A stretch of 64,000 nt of DNA from Congregibacter variabilis (GTDB taxonomy: Bacteria > Pseudomonadota > Gammaproteobacteria > Pseudomonadales > Halieaceae): the NCBI RefSeq assembly GCF_045689235.1, contig NZ_CP136864.1, positions 1,488,001 through 1,552,000 on the forward strand, given 5' to 3'. Below the pieces are notes generated by a model. It made no database searches. It worked only from the letters and a program-made list of their open reading frames with translations, and was not told the DNA's origin. This document shows, piece by piece, positions 1-9,026 of this stretch; position 1 is the stretch's first letter; every line of letters starts with the position of its first letter. The translations under genes and the position numbers were made by a program.

Positions 1-623
1 TCGGCAATGCCGCTTTGCATGGCGCGAATCCATGCCTCCCCCACCCCATTGACCGCGTCCGCTCCCGATGCGTCAGCGGCAAGGTCATAGCCCTTGCGAA
101 TATCGCTTGCCATGCGCTGCACAGATTGGCCGCTCCAACGGCGCTCCGGTAAGTACACCTGATCAGCCCGGGGCCAGGTGGCGGTCAGATAGATGGCTAC
201 GTCTTGCTGCTTGTCTCGCAGAACCGCCGCCATCTTAGCGACCTGAGAAACCAAGGCATCGGGGTTCCCGGGGTTTTGAGGATCTAAAGTGCTGTAGCCA
301 TGCATCACGACCTGATCCCAAGGCTCGCTTGAGATGAGAGGCAACTTATTGTCCAGATGGAACTGAATGTCGCTGCCGCCTACGGTCTCTAACGAAACGC
401 GGTATTGCAAACCCATTTGATCAGCAAAGGACTTGAACAGTGCGGGGACTCCGCCGGTGCCCTCTCCGTTTAAATCACGTACCGAATCAGATCGGTAATA
501 GCGAACCGACGACCCCCATCCAAAGGTAAAACTATTGCCGATAAAGAGCAGTGAGGTCTCGGCGGCTGCGAGGGGCGCGATACATGTAAGTAAGGCAGAG
601 AGAACTAAAGAAGCTGTCTTCAT
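1..623 (-). CDS. SGNH/GDSL-type secreted hydrolase, 3' part missing
   Basis: The gene runs off the left edge, so only its first 207 residues are visible. It starts with an ATG at 623 and a signal peptide of about 20 residues ending near LAAAE. Directly after it comes LLFIGNSFTFG, which matches block I of the SGNH hydrolase fold with the GNS variant of the GDS nucleophile motif. A VVMHGYS segment near residue 105 fits the second conserved block of the DUF4886-like branch. The Asp-His block expected near the C-terminus lies outside the window. Substrate unknown; probably a periplasmic esterase or acetyl-hydrolase. Confidence 0.75.
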   Translation of the reverse strand, partial: MKTASLVLSALLTCIAPLAAAETSLLFIGNSFTFGWGSSVRYYRSDSVRDLNGEGTGGVPALFKSFADQMGLQYRVSLETVGGSDIQFHLDNKLPLISSEPWDQVVMHGYSTLDPQNPGNPDALVSQVAKMAAVLRDKQQDVAIYLTATWPRADQVYLPERRWSGQSVQRMASDIRKGYDLAADASGADAVNGVGEAWIRAMQSGIA

Positions 624-822
624 GTGACTCAATTCTTGGGTATTGCGAGATAAAGTAACAATAAACCCGAGTAAAACAAGGCTAAGCGTCTTCTGGGTAA
701 GTAATCAGCGGAACCGTCCTCAATTGCACCGCGCCCGGCAAGCTGCATACCGCCCACCGCCCAAGCGAAGAAAGTTGCCACCACTAACCGCTGCTTGGGA
801 CAAGGCTGATTGCAGGTTATCG

Positions 823-1191
823 CTATACATTGACACGCGGGTCATCGGCGCTCGAATGGAGAGTTTTACCCGGTGTTACGTAAAACTCTGACGACTTCTT
901 GCGAATGGTCTGACGGTGCCAACAACCGCGCGGAACCACCAAAAAACACCCCGGCCCAACTGTTGCAACACTTGCCTCACCCCCTTCTTTAGGAAGCACC
1001 TCGATGTCAATTTCGCCTTCCATGACATGCAATAATTCATCGCAATCCGGATGCATCTCCCAAGGTGAAGGCCCACCTTCATTAGACCAGAACACACCAG
1101 CGCCGCCGTCATCGAAACTACCGAGGTCTCGAAACTCCATCTCTTTAGAGTCCATGGCGGTCTGATGAGGGTTAAGCACTTGCAGTTTCAT
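823..1191 (-). CDS. cupin-domain protein
   Basis: A 122-residue single-domain cupin. The metal-site motif is partly visible as HPDCDELLHVMEGE (residues about 47-60), followed by a VGPGCFLVVPRGCWHR segment, the usual second cupin motif with its histidine. I place the start at the ATG at 1191 because GGAG lies six bases upstream. A TTG at 1203 is in frame but overlaps that Shine-Dalgarno sequence. No signal peptide, so cytoplasmic. The small-molecule ligand or reaction cannot be inferred; the family includes isomerases, dioxygenases and binding proteins. Confidence 0.8.
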   Translation of the reverse strand: MKLQVLNPHQTAMDSKEMEFRDLGSFDDGGAGVFWSNEGGPSPWEMHPDCDELLHVMEGEIDIEVLPKEGGEASVATVGPGCFLVVPRGCWHRQTIRKKSSEFYVTPGKTLHSSADDPRVNV

Positions 1192-1251
1192 GGGTGACTC
1201 CAAAGATCAAAGAAGACCATAACGTTGAGGACCCCTTGAAGTACTCCAAGG

Positions 1252-1878
1252 CTACCCATTCGCTTGCTGCCATCTCTGCGGCTTGGGTTTGCTCTTGCTC
1301 TGAGGAAGCAGCTCATTGACACGATTCCGCAGTCTTGGAATGACTTCGGTTTCGAACCAGGAGTTTCGTTTCAGCCATATGTTATTTCTTGGGCTGGGAT
1401 GCGGTAGTGGCAGAATTTTGGGCCAATGGTCTTGCCATGCTTTCACAGTTTCTGTCAGTGATAGCTTGTTCTTAGGTAGATGGTAGGACTGCGCATATTT
1501 CCCAATTACGAGAGTTAACTCTAGTTGAGAAAACTGCTCGAGTAGTTTTTCTCTCCACGCTATGGCGCACTCAGGGCGAGGCGGAAGATCGCCTGTTTTT
1601 CCTGTGCCCGGGTAACAAAAACCCATCGGCAAAATCGCGATTTGCTTCTCGTCATAAAACCTGCCCTTGGAAACGCCCATCCACTCTCGTAGACGATTAC
1701 CGCTAGCGTCATCAAAGGGGATGCCTGTCTCATGCACTACTCTTCCAGGAGCCTGACCTGCGATGAGAATTTTAGCGCTTGGGTGTATTTGCAATACCGG
1801 TCGCACCCCATGCGACAACTGCGAGGCGCAGATGGTACAGGCACGAACCTCTTCTAATAATGTCGCGAAAGTATTCAC
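1252..1878 (-). CDS. uracil-DNA glycosylase superfamily protein
   Basis: A 208-residue protein of the COG1573-like branch of the uracil-DNA glycosylase superfamily. It has an early CTIC motif (residues about 15-18). Motif I is seen as ILIAGQAPGRVVHETGIPFDD (about 38-58), and motif II as LPLPHPSPRNN in the C-terminal third. It lacks the full four-cysteine Fe-S set of thermophilic family 4 enzymes. Members either excise uracil or have unknown nucleic-acid substrates, so the family is safe but the exact activity is not. It ends 47 bases before the downstream MAPEG gene begins on the same strand, so the two could be co-transcribed. Confidence 0.8.
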   Translation of the reverse strand: MNTFATLLEEVRACTICASQLSHGVRPVLQIHPSAKILIAGQAPGRVVHETGIPFDDASGNRLREWMGVSKGRFYDEKQIAILPMGFCYPGTGKTGDLPPRPECAIAWREKLLEQFSQLELTLVIGKYAQSYHLPKNKLSLTETVKAWQDHWPKILPLPHPSPRNNIWLKRNSWFETEVIPRLRNRVNELLPQSKSKPKPQRWQQANG

Positions 1879-1914
1879 GATAATCTGCCTATTGCCGTTC
1901 AGGCCTTAGCCCGC

Positions 1915-2334
1915 TCAGCCAGTGATTAACTTGTATGCCAAAAACCCAACAAGACCGATCAAAATGAAACCACCCAGCATGAATACCCGGCGCCTAAGAG
2001 GCACATAGTTTGATCCTGTGTGTACCGTCATGTGAACAATCCGACTAACGACGAAAGCCCAGGCAGAGATATGTACGTAAGTGTTGACCGCGTCCATGCT
2101 CCATAAGACTATTACGAGAACATAGAACAGCATCGGCAGTTCGAATTGGTTTCGAATATTGTTGTTGATTTTAAGCACGCTGTCGGGCCAGGCGTCATCG
2201 TGCAGGGCTCTTCGTTCTTCGTTAACTTCACCACGCTTTGTAGCGCCGGACTTGGCAATCGCCAGTGCAATGTAGAGCCACAGCGTGAGTGCTACCTGTA
2301 AGGCGACCGGTGCAAAAATCAAATTGTTTTCCAT
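1915..2334 (-). CDS. MAPEG-family integral membrane protein
   Basis: A 139-residue protein with four predicted membrane segments (about residues 7-27, 68-84, 88-106 and 118-137). It has the MAPEG family pattern of a polar loop after helix 1 followed by a NNIRNQFELP segment, typical of eicosanoid and glutathione metabolism proteins and their bacterial homologues. AGGA lies five bases before the ATG, supporting the start. Bacterial members have no settled substrate; glutathione-dependent conjugation or peroxidase activity is the usual guess. A GST and a GFA-family protein occur elsewhere in the window but not next to it. Confidence 0.85.
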   Translation of the reverse strand: MENNLIFAPVALQVALTLWLYIALAIAKSGATKRGEVNEERRALHDDAWPDSVLKINNNIRNQFELPMLFYVLVIVLWSMDAVNTYVHISAWAFVVSRIVHMTVHTGSNYVPLRRRVFMLGGFILIGLVGFLAYKLITG

Positions 2335-2574
2335 AATGAATTCCTAACTACTTTTAGCGGTGCGACGCCGGAACAAACCACAGCCGACCATGCTGGACGC
2401 CCTAGCGTAAGGGCATGACCCCTATAGTCGCATGCTTTGGAAAAACCAAACTGAATGGCGTGCTGGGCGCCCTTTATCAGAACCTTCGCCTGCGGCGTCT
2501 AAGGCCACGGTAAACGGCGTTGCTGTAGCTATGCCCGCCCCAGACTGCAGTCCACGACACATTTAGGCACTTCG

Positions 2575-3084
2575 TTATGCCTCGCCATAAAATGCGTCGT
2601 GAAATGAAAATTGCCCCTTAGGAAGACTATACGACAACTGTCTCATCATAAAGAACTCTGCGGGCTCGTTCGAGGGCGCATTCTCCGGCGCCAACTGAAA
2701 ACCGAACTTCTCGTAGTACATGGGGTTGCCGGTGAGAATACAGCCCAGCGCCTTCATATTTTTGAGTTCGGCCAGGCCACTTTCGATTAAGGCCTGCCCT
2801 ACGCCTTGGCGTTGGTGAGCAGGCAGAACAGATATGGGCCCCAAGGCAAACCACGGGGTTGATCCATCGCCCGCGCTCGCTGGGGAAAACGCGATATGTC
2901 CGATGAGCTCTCCGTCCAGGACCGCCACCAGAGACAGGGTTAGGGCGTTCGCCGAGCGGAGGCGCTCAATAACGTCTTGCTCATCTCCTCCCGCGTATGG
3001 CATGCCACGAAACGCGAGCTCAGTAATCGAACGAATAATTACGTGATCGGCGCCCTGCTCTTTTCGAATGTGCAGATTATTCAT
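2575..3084 (-). CDS. GNAT family N-acetyltransferase
   Basis: A 169-residue acetyltransferase of the GNAT fold. Strand beta4 (ALGPISVLPAHQRQG) is followed by the acetyl-CoA pyrophosphate loop HQRQGVGQALI near residues 90-100. Later, YYEKFGF near residue 127 is the usual beta5-alpha4 signature of the YhbS-like branch. The acceptor substrate is unknown. It is flanked by unusually empty intergenic stretches (240 bp downstream, 178 bp upstream), so it is probably its own transcription unit. Confidence 0.85.
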   Translation of the reverse strand: MNNLHIRKEQGADHVIIRSITELAFRGMPYAGGDEQDVIERLRSANALTLSLVAVLDGELIGHIAFSPASAGDGSTPWFALGPISVLPAHQRQGVGQALIESGLAELKNMKALGCILTGNPMYYEKFGFQLAPENAPSNEPAEFFMMRQLSYSLPKGQFSFHDAFYGEA

Positions 3085-3262
3085 AGCGTTTATGATCCTT
3101 CAATGGTGCGGACAGCTTTTATCCAGACCGTGGCGAAAGCTCGCGGTTAGCTGCCTTGTTTGGCCTCAAGGGCACGGGCGCTCCATCTGTTTGCTGGACG
3201 CCACGTCACCCGCACCCCGAAGCAATCCCTAAGACTCCGTCCATAAACGATGCCGCACAGAT

Positions 3263-4189
3263 TCACGGTAGCGTCGCCAGGTGTTCGTCCACCTGCGAAA
3301 CTAATTCTAATTGAGCATCGTTTGCCAGGCTTTCGCGGAGTGCGCGCAAGAAATTCTTGGTGTTGTGGAGTTTTGCCATTCCAGCAGTCGAACCGAAAGC
3401 GTTATTCCATGATAAAAGATCACCCGGATCGGTGATCCGAGACAGCCAGTTTGCGACGGTGGATTGCGGCACTTGAGAGCGAGCAGTAATTCTCGAAACG
3501 ACTCTCGCAATCCGATCGGGTTCGTTAAAGATAAACGCAGGCGCAGCCGCCACTGTGAGTTGCTCAGCTATAGCATCAAGAATTAGAACCAGTTGGTCGT
3601 AGGTAAAATTCGGGTTCGCTGACAATCGCCAGAGCAAATCGCTACCGTGGGCTACAGCGTGAATCCAGCCCAGGTTTGGATCTAAACCACGATAATCCCG
3701 CTCCGCCGCGAACATAGCGCAGGCGCTTATCAATAGCGCAGAAAGCTCATCTGCCGTTAAAAACTGATCCTCGGTATCCGCGCGCACCAGTTCGGACAGC
3801 ACAAGCGCTGAGAACGCTCGGGCAATCGCGGGGTCCATTTCGTCCGGAGATTCCGTAAGCGAAAGCCAATCCTGAAGTCGGAACACAAGGGCTCGCATGA
3901 CAGGCGATGAGATTTCATTTTGGCGAATCCAATAGGTGAGCACTTCATAAGCAACTCGATCGCGAAGCACCGGATCAGATGACCTAAGACAATCGGCAAG
4001 CAAGGGGGCGATTGTGTCTGCGTCGGCGGTCTTTGCATTGGCACGCACCTCAAGCCAATACCGCTGCGGATCCTCAACGTCGTGGCAAGCATCGCGAGGA
4101 ATACTTGAGGGGGCTTGAAGCTCTGCCCCACAGGCTGACGCGAGCATCGCTAAAGGAAGACAGCACAACAATGATCGTAGATTTGTCAT
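3263..4189 (-). CDS. DUF2785-like lipoprotein
   Basis: A 308-residue protein with a lipoprotein signal: LAMLASAC gives a lipobox with cysteine at about residue 20. It should therefore be anchored in the inner or outer membrane facing the periplasm. The rest is almost all alpha-helical. WIHAVAHGSDLLWRL around residue 175 is the recognisable signature of DUF2785, a helical-repeat family of unknown function. No catalytic motif is visible. It has no same-strand neighbours close enough for an operon. Confidence 0.7.
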   Translation of the reverse strand: MTNLRSLLCCLPLAMLASACGAELQAPSSIPRDACHDVEDPQRYWLEVRANAKTADADTIAPLLADCLRSSDPVLRDRVAYEVLTYWIRQNEISSPVMRALVFRLQDWLSLTESPDEMDPAIARAFSALVLSELVRADTEDQFLTADELSALLISACAMFAAERDYRGLDPNLGWIHAVAHGSDLLWRLSANPNFTYDQLVLILDAIAEQLTVAAAPAFIFNEPDRIARVVSRITARSQVPQSTVANWLSRITDPGDLLSWNNAFGSTAGMAKLHNTKNFLRALRESLANDAQLELVSQVDEHLATLP

Positions 4190-4197
4190 TGTCGTAG

Positions 4198-4374
4198 CCT
4201 AGCAGCAATGGACGCTAGGAGCCGTGTTCCGACCCAACTCAGAGTCGCTTCCGCCAATACATGGCGATATGACACGATCAGGGTGGAGCTCATTTTCAGC
4301 TGCGCTGCCTTAGGTGCTCTTTGGGTCATTAGAAATCAAACACTCCTGGCGCATGCACTTGCACTCCTAAAGCG
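4198..4374. other. gene-free stretch beside pseudogenes
   Basis: About 180 bases with no supported gene on either strand, no convincing promoter pair and no strong hairpin. It lies between an intact lipoprotein gene and a run of degraded genes and is probably part of the same decaying interval. Confidence 0.4.
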
Positions 4375-4816
4375 TTAAGCAGGGACTCCCGGTAAGGCGG
4401 CCTCACTGGATATACCTCTTGGATCTTTTTGCACAATAAAATACGTGTGAAGCTCGGGATACTGGTCATATTCTATATGCCGTATAACGCAGCCCAAGCT
4501 AACAAATAAGCGTATGAACCCGTTCACCCCCAATGTTGAGTAATAGACTTTCGGGCCCATAAAGTCATCATAGTGTTCGCCAGCCTTATCACGCTGTCCC
4601 AGGCCGTTATCAATTCATATTTTTTGACGGCGACCACGTGCATATATCCTGATGGTAAAACCTTAGGTCCGGATGACGCTTTTGCGCCAAGGCAACCATC
4701 TCGCTTGAAGCATCAACACCCTCAGCTGTGAATTCATTCTCTATTAGCAGGTCTAGAAAGCGACCCGTGCACCCACATCCGACATTGAGAGCAGCGCCTA
4801 TGTCTCTAAAGTCGGA
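4375..4816 (-). pseudogene. SAM-dependent methyltransferase, frameshifted and internally deleted
   Basis: Read on the minus strand, the first part (from about 4816) carries class I methyltransferase motif I as NVGCGCTGRFLDLL, then EGVDASSEMV and DLRFYHQDICTW. The frame is lost at an A-run near 4620. In the next frame the sequence reads KKYELITAWDSV, the expected continuation. It then jumps directly to GEHYDDFMGPKVYY in a third frame, which continues to the normal C-terminal HTYFIVQK before a stop at 4375. Thus one frameshift plus a deletion of several dozen codons removed the middle of the domain. The N-terminus is also missing or replaced by the acetyltransferase stump. The protein cannot be functional. 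Confidence 0.75.
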
Positions 4817-4893
4817 CACTACAAAAAGTGCAGAGACGAATAATAATTGTGCTCTGGTGAGCCTTGCTCCCAAAAGACAAGCGACCGGAGGCA

Positions 4894-5064
4894 CAGCCCA
4901 AGATAAGCAACTAAACTGTCTGCTTCATATTGCAAAGCACGCATGTGAGGTAGCTGCTTGAAATAGGAGCGTTCAGCTTGGTGCTCTGGAAATGAGTGGT
5001 TTCTCAAAATCTCGATAGACTTATGCTGTGCTTCAGTCACATCAATTTCATATACAATTTTCAA
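4894..5064 (-). pseudogene. truncated GNAT acetyltransferase N-terminus
   Basis: The first 57 residues from a TTG at 5064 look like the N-terminal part of a GNAT enzyme: an initial beta strand, then LRNHSFPEH, RSYFKQLPH and SLVAYLGL. This is the pattern of family members whose next strands carry the acetyl-CoA site. Just after that point the sequence stops resembling the family and hits a stop at 4819, so the catalytic half is missing. Methyltransferase remains follow within about 80 bases on the same strand, implying that the two genes were joined by deletion. Confidence 0.55.
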
Positions 5065-5242
5065 AGTGTTCCATGATGTTGGCTATCCATCAGCAAGCTG
5101 CACGAACCGTAGCGGCATTCAAACTTTTTGGATGCCTCGCTACTAGCTTTCGAGTCACCTTTTGAATTCTGCTCGTAGCAGTCTTTCGGTGCACTTTGTC
5201 GTATCCTTCGGTCCTCAGAAAAACAAAGAGAAGTGCACTTTC

Positions 5243-7819
5243 ATGTCTCAGATTTTTGCCAGGCTCTTCATTGCAATGCTGGCCTCTACACTCAGTAGTC
5301 TGATCTTTGCCGCAGACGTTGATTATCGACTGCCAAAATCCTATGCCGTGAGCGAGCAATCCATCGCTCTGACCCTTGATCCAGCGAAAGACGGCTTCAC
5401 GGGTACAACAGGTCTCAAACTGGTTGTGCATGAGCCTGTTGATCGTATCGGCTTGCACTGGGTGGGTCTTGCCGTAACTCCGCCGCAACTGACCGATGCC
5501 AAAGGAAGTGTCAGAACGCTGACTTTCGAGCAAGGCGATTACGAGATGTGGTGGTTGAGCGACGGAAAGACGATAGCGCCGGGAGAATACAGCCTGGATA
5601 TTGCCTTTAGCGGTGACTACTCGCGCGATGCGCTGGGTCTTTACAAGACTACCTTTGCTGGTCGCGACTACCTGTTCACGCAATACGAGCAAACCTTGGC
5701 GCGGCGTGCCACACCCATGATCGATGAACCGGATTCTAAAATACCCTGGCAGCTAACCATTACTGCACCCGAGGGACTCAAGGTCGCCTCGAATACGCCG
5801 GTCGAGTCTCAGTCAGAGAGCGGCGACTTGGTCACGCGGGTCTTTAAGCAGACTCCACCGATGCCGAGTTACCTTCTAGCGCTCATTGTCGGAGACTTCG
5901 ACGTCACGCCTATCGACGGATTGTCGGTTCCAGGTGTGATTTACTCACCTAAAGGCACGGGTGGAGATACGGGCTTTGCAGCCAAAGTCACCCCGCCAAT
6001 CCTCAGTGCTTTAGAAGACTATTTCGGTAGTGGACTCCCCTATGAAAAGCTGGATTTTGTGGCGGTTCCCGACTTTAGCTTTGGCGCGATGGAGAATGTT
6101 GGTCTCGTTACCTACCGTACAGAGCTGCTGTTACGCGGGGACTCAGCCTCTGGCTCGGCGGCGGCCAACAGCGTAAACACCATCGCTCACGAACTGGCAC
6201 ACATGTGGTACGGCAACCTTGTGACCATGGAGTGGTGGGACGATCTGTGGCTAAACGAAGCATTTGCGACCTGGATGGCGGATAAAATTGTCGACGAGTT
6301 GTATCCGCAGTACGAGACGAACCTGCAGCTACCCCAGGCATTGGCCTTCGGCGCTGACTCCGTAGCTCAGTCGCGGCCCATACGCAAAGAAGTGAAGACC
6401 GACGAGGATGTCCTCGATGGTTTTGGGCTCAACTACAGCAAAGGCCATTCAATATTAAACATGCTGGAGCAAAGCATGGGCGAAGATGCCTTCCAGCGTG
6501 CCATTCAAACCTACATGGGCAAGCACCGTTGGTCGAACACACGGGCGTCAGATCTTTGGGCTGCTCTGGCAACGGAAACTTCTGTCGCTGTGGATGTCAT
6601 CGCTGATTCTTACCTGGAGCTTGCAGGATTCCCGCTGATCACATTCGGCAAGGACGGAGTAGTCAGCCAGACTCGCTTTCACAGCCCCGGCGCCAAGCTC
6701 CCCGAGCAACAATGGCAGATTCCCGTAGTGACCCGTCATCGCGATCGTGACACCGGCAAGCTTACCGAGTCTGTTTTTGCCTTGAGTAGTCAAAGCGTGG
6801 TTCTTCCCCAGTACAGCAAAGCTGAGTGGATTCTTCCTGGCGCGGGGGGTAATGGCTATTACGTGTGGCACACCGGCGACCAGCGCTACCAGGCCCTTCT
6901 AGAGAATCTGGATGAGCTTAGTGCGCGCGAAAAGGCGGCGGTACTCGCTAACAGTAACCAGCTGCTGCAGGGCGACATTATCGGTATCGATCAGCATTTG
7001 CAGTTACTGGGTGGGCTACTTGCCGATGACAGTATGACGCTGGCCCTGAGCGCGGTGAATGGCTTGCGTGGTATCGCCGGCATGTACTTTCACAGTGAGC
7101 TTCAGCCGGAGCTCAAGGCGTTTATCACCAGGGCATTGACCCCATGGTACGAACAATTGGGCACGCAAACCCGTGACGATGATAGCGATAGTGCGCGCGA
7201 CCTAAGGCCGCGAGTGCTGCGCACCCTCGCCGAGTTTGGGGATAAGCCTGAGTTGGTAGCCGAGATGACAAAGCTGGCAGATCAATACCTAACTCAGCCA
7301 GAAAGTGTAGATCCGCGACTTGGACACGAGGCGCTGCGTGTCGCTGCACTGTTTAATGGAGACGAAGCGATGGCCAAGCGCTACATTGCTGCGTACCGCG
7401 AAACCAACAACTCCAACCTGCGCAGCAATCTCGCCTATTCGATGTATTTTCGGGACTCGGCAGCCGCACAAGCTGTTTTCCAGTCTCTTGAGAAGGATGA
7501 CATTCAGTCTGGCGATACTTCGTTGGTGATCACAGGTTTGTTCTATGCGCAGCCGAATCAACGCGGCCTCTATCAAACTTTTGAAGGGTACTTCGACATG
7601 CTGTCGGCAAAAATCCCCGAGTTTTATCGACCGACGATGCCGGCGTTCACCACGGCGAACTGTAATAGCGAGAACCTTGCTTTGCGGGAAACGTTTTACG
7701 CAAGTCGTGATAGCAGTATGCTCACGCAGCTGCGTAAGTCTCAGGAGTCCACTAAGAACTGTATTGATACTGCCGAGCGTGGTTATGCGGCCATGGCAGC
7801 GTTTTTAGGCGGGTCATGA
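5243..7819 (+). CDS. secreted M1-family zinc aminopeptidase
   Basis: An 858-residue metallopeptidase. I choose the ATG at 5243, which gives a clean signal peptide (hydrophobic core FIAMLASTLSSLIFA); the open frame runs further upstream but without one. The substrate-binding GAMEN motif is present near residue 280. The zinc site HELAH, with its second glutamate in the downstream WLNEAF, sits near residues 315-345. The C-terminal half is the helical ERAP1-like domain. It should release N-terminal amino acids from peptides in the periplasm or outside the cell. Length and motif order match intact M1 enzymes. It is a single-gene unit. Confidence 0.93.
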   Translation: MSQIFARLFIAMLASTLSSLIFAADVDYRLPKSYAVSEQSIALTLDPAKDGFTGTTGLKLVVHEPVDRIGLHWVGLAVTPPQLTDAKGSVRTLTFEQGDYEMWWLSDGKTIAPGEYSLDIAFSGDYSRDALGLYKTTFAGRDYLFTQYEQTLARRATPMIDEPDSKIPWQLTITAPEGLKVASNTPVESQSESGDLVTRVFKQTPPMPSYLLALIVGDFDVTPIDGLSVPGVIYSPKGTGGDTGFAAKVTPPILSALEDYFGSGLPYEKLDFVAVPDFSFGAMENVGLVTYRTELLLRGDSASGSAAANSVNTIAHELAHMWYGNLVTMEWWDDLWLNEAFATWMADKIVDELYPQYETNLQLPQALAFGADSVAQSRPIRKEVKTDEDVLDGFGLNYSKGHSILNMLEQSMGEDAFQRAIQTYMGKHRWSNTRASDLWAALATETSVAVDVIADSYLELAGFPLITFGKDGVVSQTRFHSPGAKLPEQQWQIPVVTRHRDRDTGKLTESVFALSSQSVVLPQYSKAEWILPGAGGNGYYVWHTGDQRYQALLENLDELSAREKAAVLANSNQLLQGDIIGIDQHLQLLGGLLADDSMTLALSAVNGLRGIAGMYFHSELQPELKAFITRALTPWYEQLGTQTRDDDSDSARDLRPRVLRTLAEFGDKPELVAEMTKLADQYLTQPESVDPRLGHEALRVAALFNGDEAMAKRYIAAYRETNNSNLRSNLAYSMYFRDSAAAQAVFQSLEKDDIQSGDTSLVITGLFYAQPNQRGLYQTFEGYFDMLSAKIPEFYRPTMPAFTTANCNSENLALRETFYASRDSSMLTQLRKSQESTKNCIDTAERGYAAMAAFLGGS

Positions 7820-7963
7820 TCGCTGCCTAAAGGGCCTTGCTTGTGAAGGCGCCCTTCCTGGATTTGTTATGTGAAATAGGACACTCAACAACAGTGTGAT
7901 ACGGCCTGAGAATCCCCGATACTTTTTGTCGTAAAAATCATAGATGATCACAAGAGGTAGGAA

Positions 7964-8152
7964 ATGTCGAATGAGATTCGATATTCTCAAGCTTTAGGAC
8001 ATATAACGCTCAAGCTGGGGCGACCGCTGAGGCCGCCTAACTATTGGAATTGCAGCGGGCATTTTATAGAGCAGAAGCTTTTCATTGACGCCGGTGCTGT
8101 GGATTCAGCTCGGACAGTAGTTGAGCTCTTACCGAATCAAGAACTTCAATAA
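7964..8152 (+). CDS. small ORF of unknown function, doubtful
   Basis: A 62-codon frame with a notably good ribosome-binding region (AGAGGTAGGA just before the ATG) but no recognisable domain. Its last 71 bases overlap the 3' end of the opposite-strand gene ending at 8082. It might be a remnant or a chance frame; only the Shine-Dalgarno sequence argues for it. Confidence 0.2.
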   Translation: MSNEIRYSQALGHITLKLGRPLRPPNYWNCSGHFIEQKLFIDAGAVDSARTVVELLPNQELQ

Positions 8153-8861
8153 GATCACTGTCTGATATATCCGCTCTGTTATTGACGTCGCGCAGTATGT
8201 GAGGGTACTCCCCCGGATATCGGCGAGCAGCTTCTTTTCTAACCGTCTGCATAGCAGGCCTTCTATGCCGGTACACACCAGTAACGTCGACCGACGCGAA
8301 GTAAAGGGCACAAAACACACTAAAGTTGCTGTTCGCTAAATCATCATCACAATTTCGATCACCTTCGCGATTCCTTTGGCTCTGCTCCAGAAGGATTCTC
8401 TTCGCTTCTTCCAAAATCGCTATATCTTCGCTGGAAACCGGGAAGTGAGTGCCCATCCATTCAACGTCTCGCTCATTCGCCACGCGAATCGAAATCGGCA
8501 AGACCAAGAGGGCCTCGTTGCAATTGCCGAGAAAGAGATGATGGCTCTGGCGTTCAAGCACACAGGTTCGACCAGGTCTGCCGTCCCAGCCGAGCACCAA
8601 CTCGCCATTGCTACGATTGATGCTTCGAACAGGAAGCACAACCGGCGTTCTGCCATACGGAGCGAGTGTGACTCGCAGGTCCTCTCCATCGTCGATGAAA
8701 TAGTAGCGACCCATCTGTACTCTGCCGTTCGTCTCTGTGTAGAACCCATAGCGAAGTGTCGGATTCGATCCACCTATGACATCAAGCTTGTCCCAGTCTT
8801 GCTGCGCCACGACAGCGATGGGCATCAGCAGGCATATCGCAATGCTTCTTAAGAGGGTCAT
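8082..8861 (-). CDS. secreted protein of unknown function
   Basis: A 259-residue protein I do not recognise. It has a signal peptide (MTLLRSIAICLLMPIAVVAQ, cleavage after VVAQ). A beta-rich region follows up to about residue 125, with two cysteines around residues 100-114. A C-terminal helical part begins with RNCDDDLANSNFSVFC and ends with a charged RRYPGEYPHILRDVNNR segment. Four cysteines in an exported protein suggest two disulfides. No catalytic motif is obvious, and neighbours give no hint: the M1 peptidase is convergent and the next gene is a small Trp-rich protein. Confidence 0.7.
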   Translation of the reverse strand: MTLLRSIAICLLMPIAVVAQQDWDKLDVIGGSNPTLRYGFYTETNGRVQMGRYYFIDDGEDLRVTLAPYGRTPVVLPVRSINRSNGELVLGWDGRPGRTCVLERQSHHLFLGNCNEALLVLPISIRVANERDVEWMGTHFPVSSEDIAILEEAKRILLEQSQRNREGDRNCDDDLANSNFSVFCALYFASVDVTGVYRHRRPAMQTVRKEAARRYPGEYPHILRDVNNRADISDSDLIEVLDSVRAQLLSELNPQHRRQ

Positions 8862-9026
8862 CGTCTAATCCTTATAGTCATTTGGCGACACTGCAAGCGT
8901 ACAACGTTGCTTCTGACGCCTAATGAAATCAATACCGTGAAGCACGTTTGAAATGAATCTCATTACGTCATGAATGGCGATCCCAGTTGCTTGTACTTAT
9001 GAAGAAACCCCGTTGTGTTGCTACGT

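Noticed and set aside
643..891. 82-codon plus-strand frame
   Set aside because: Overlaps the end of the cupin gene, begins with TTG, and has low-complexity basic composition without any family resemblance.
2335..4380. Possible integron cassette array (TAAC at gene ends, GTTAAGC near 4370, GTTATGC near 2570)
   Set aside because: No complementary R' and R'' pairs with L boxes could be matched, intervals differ in sequence, and no integrase is present. Chance matches are more likely.
5090..5692. 200-codon frame on the minus strand
   Set aside because: Most of it is antisense to the M1 aminopeptidase, it has no recognisable motif, and its composition fits a shadow frame.
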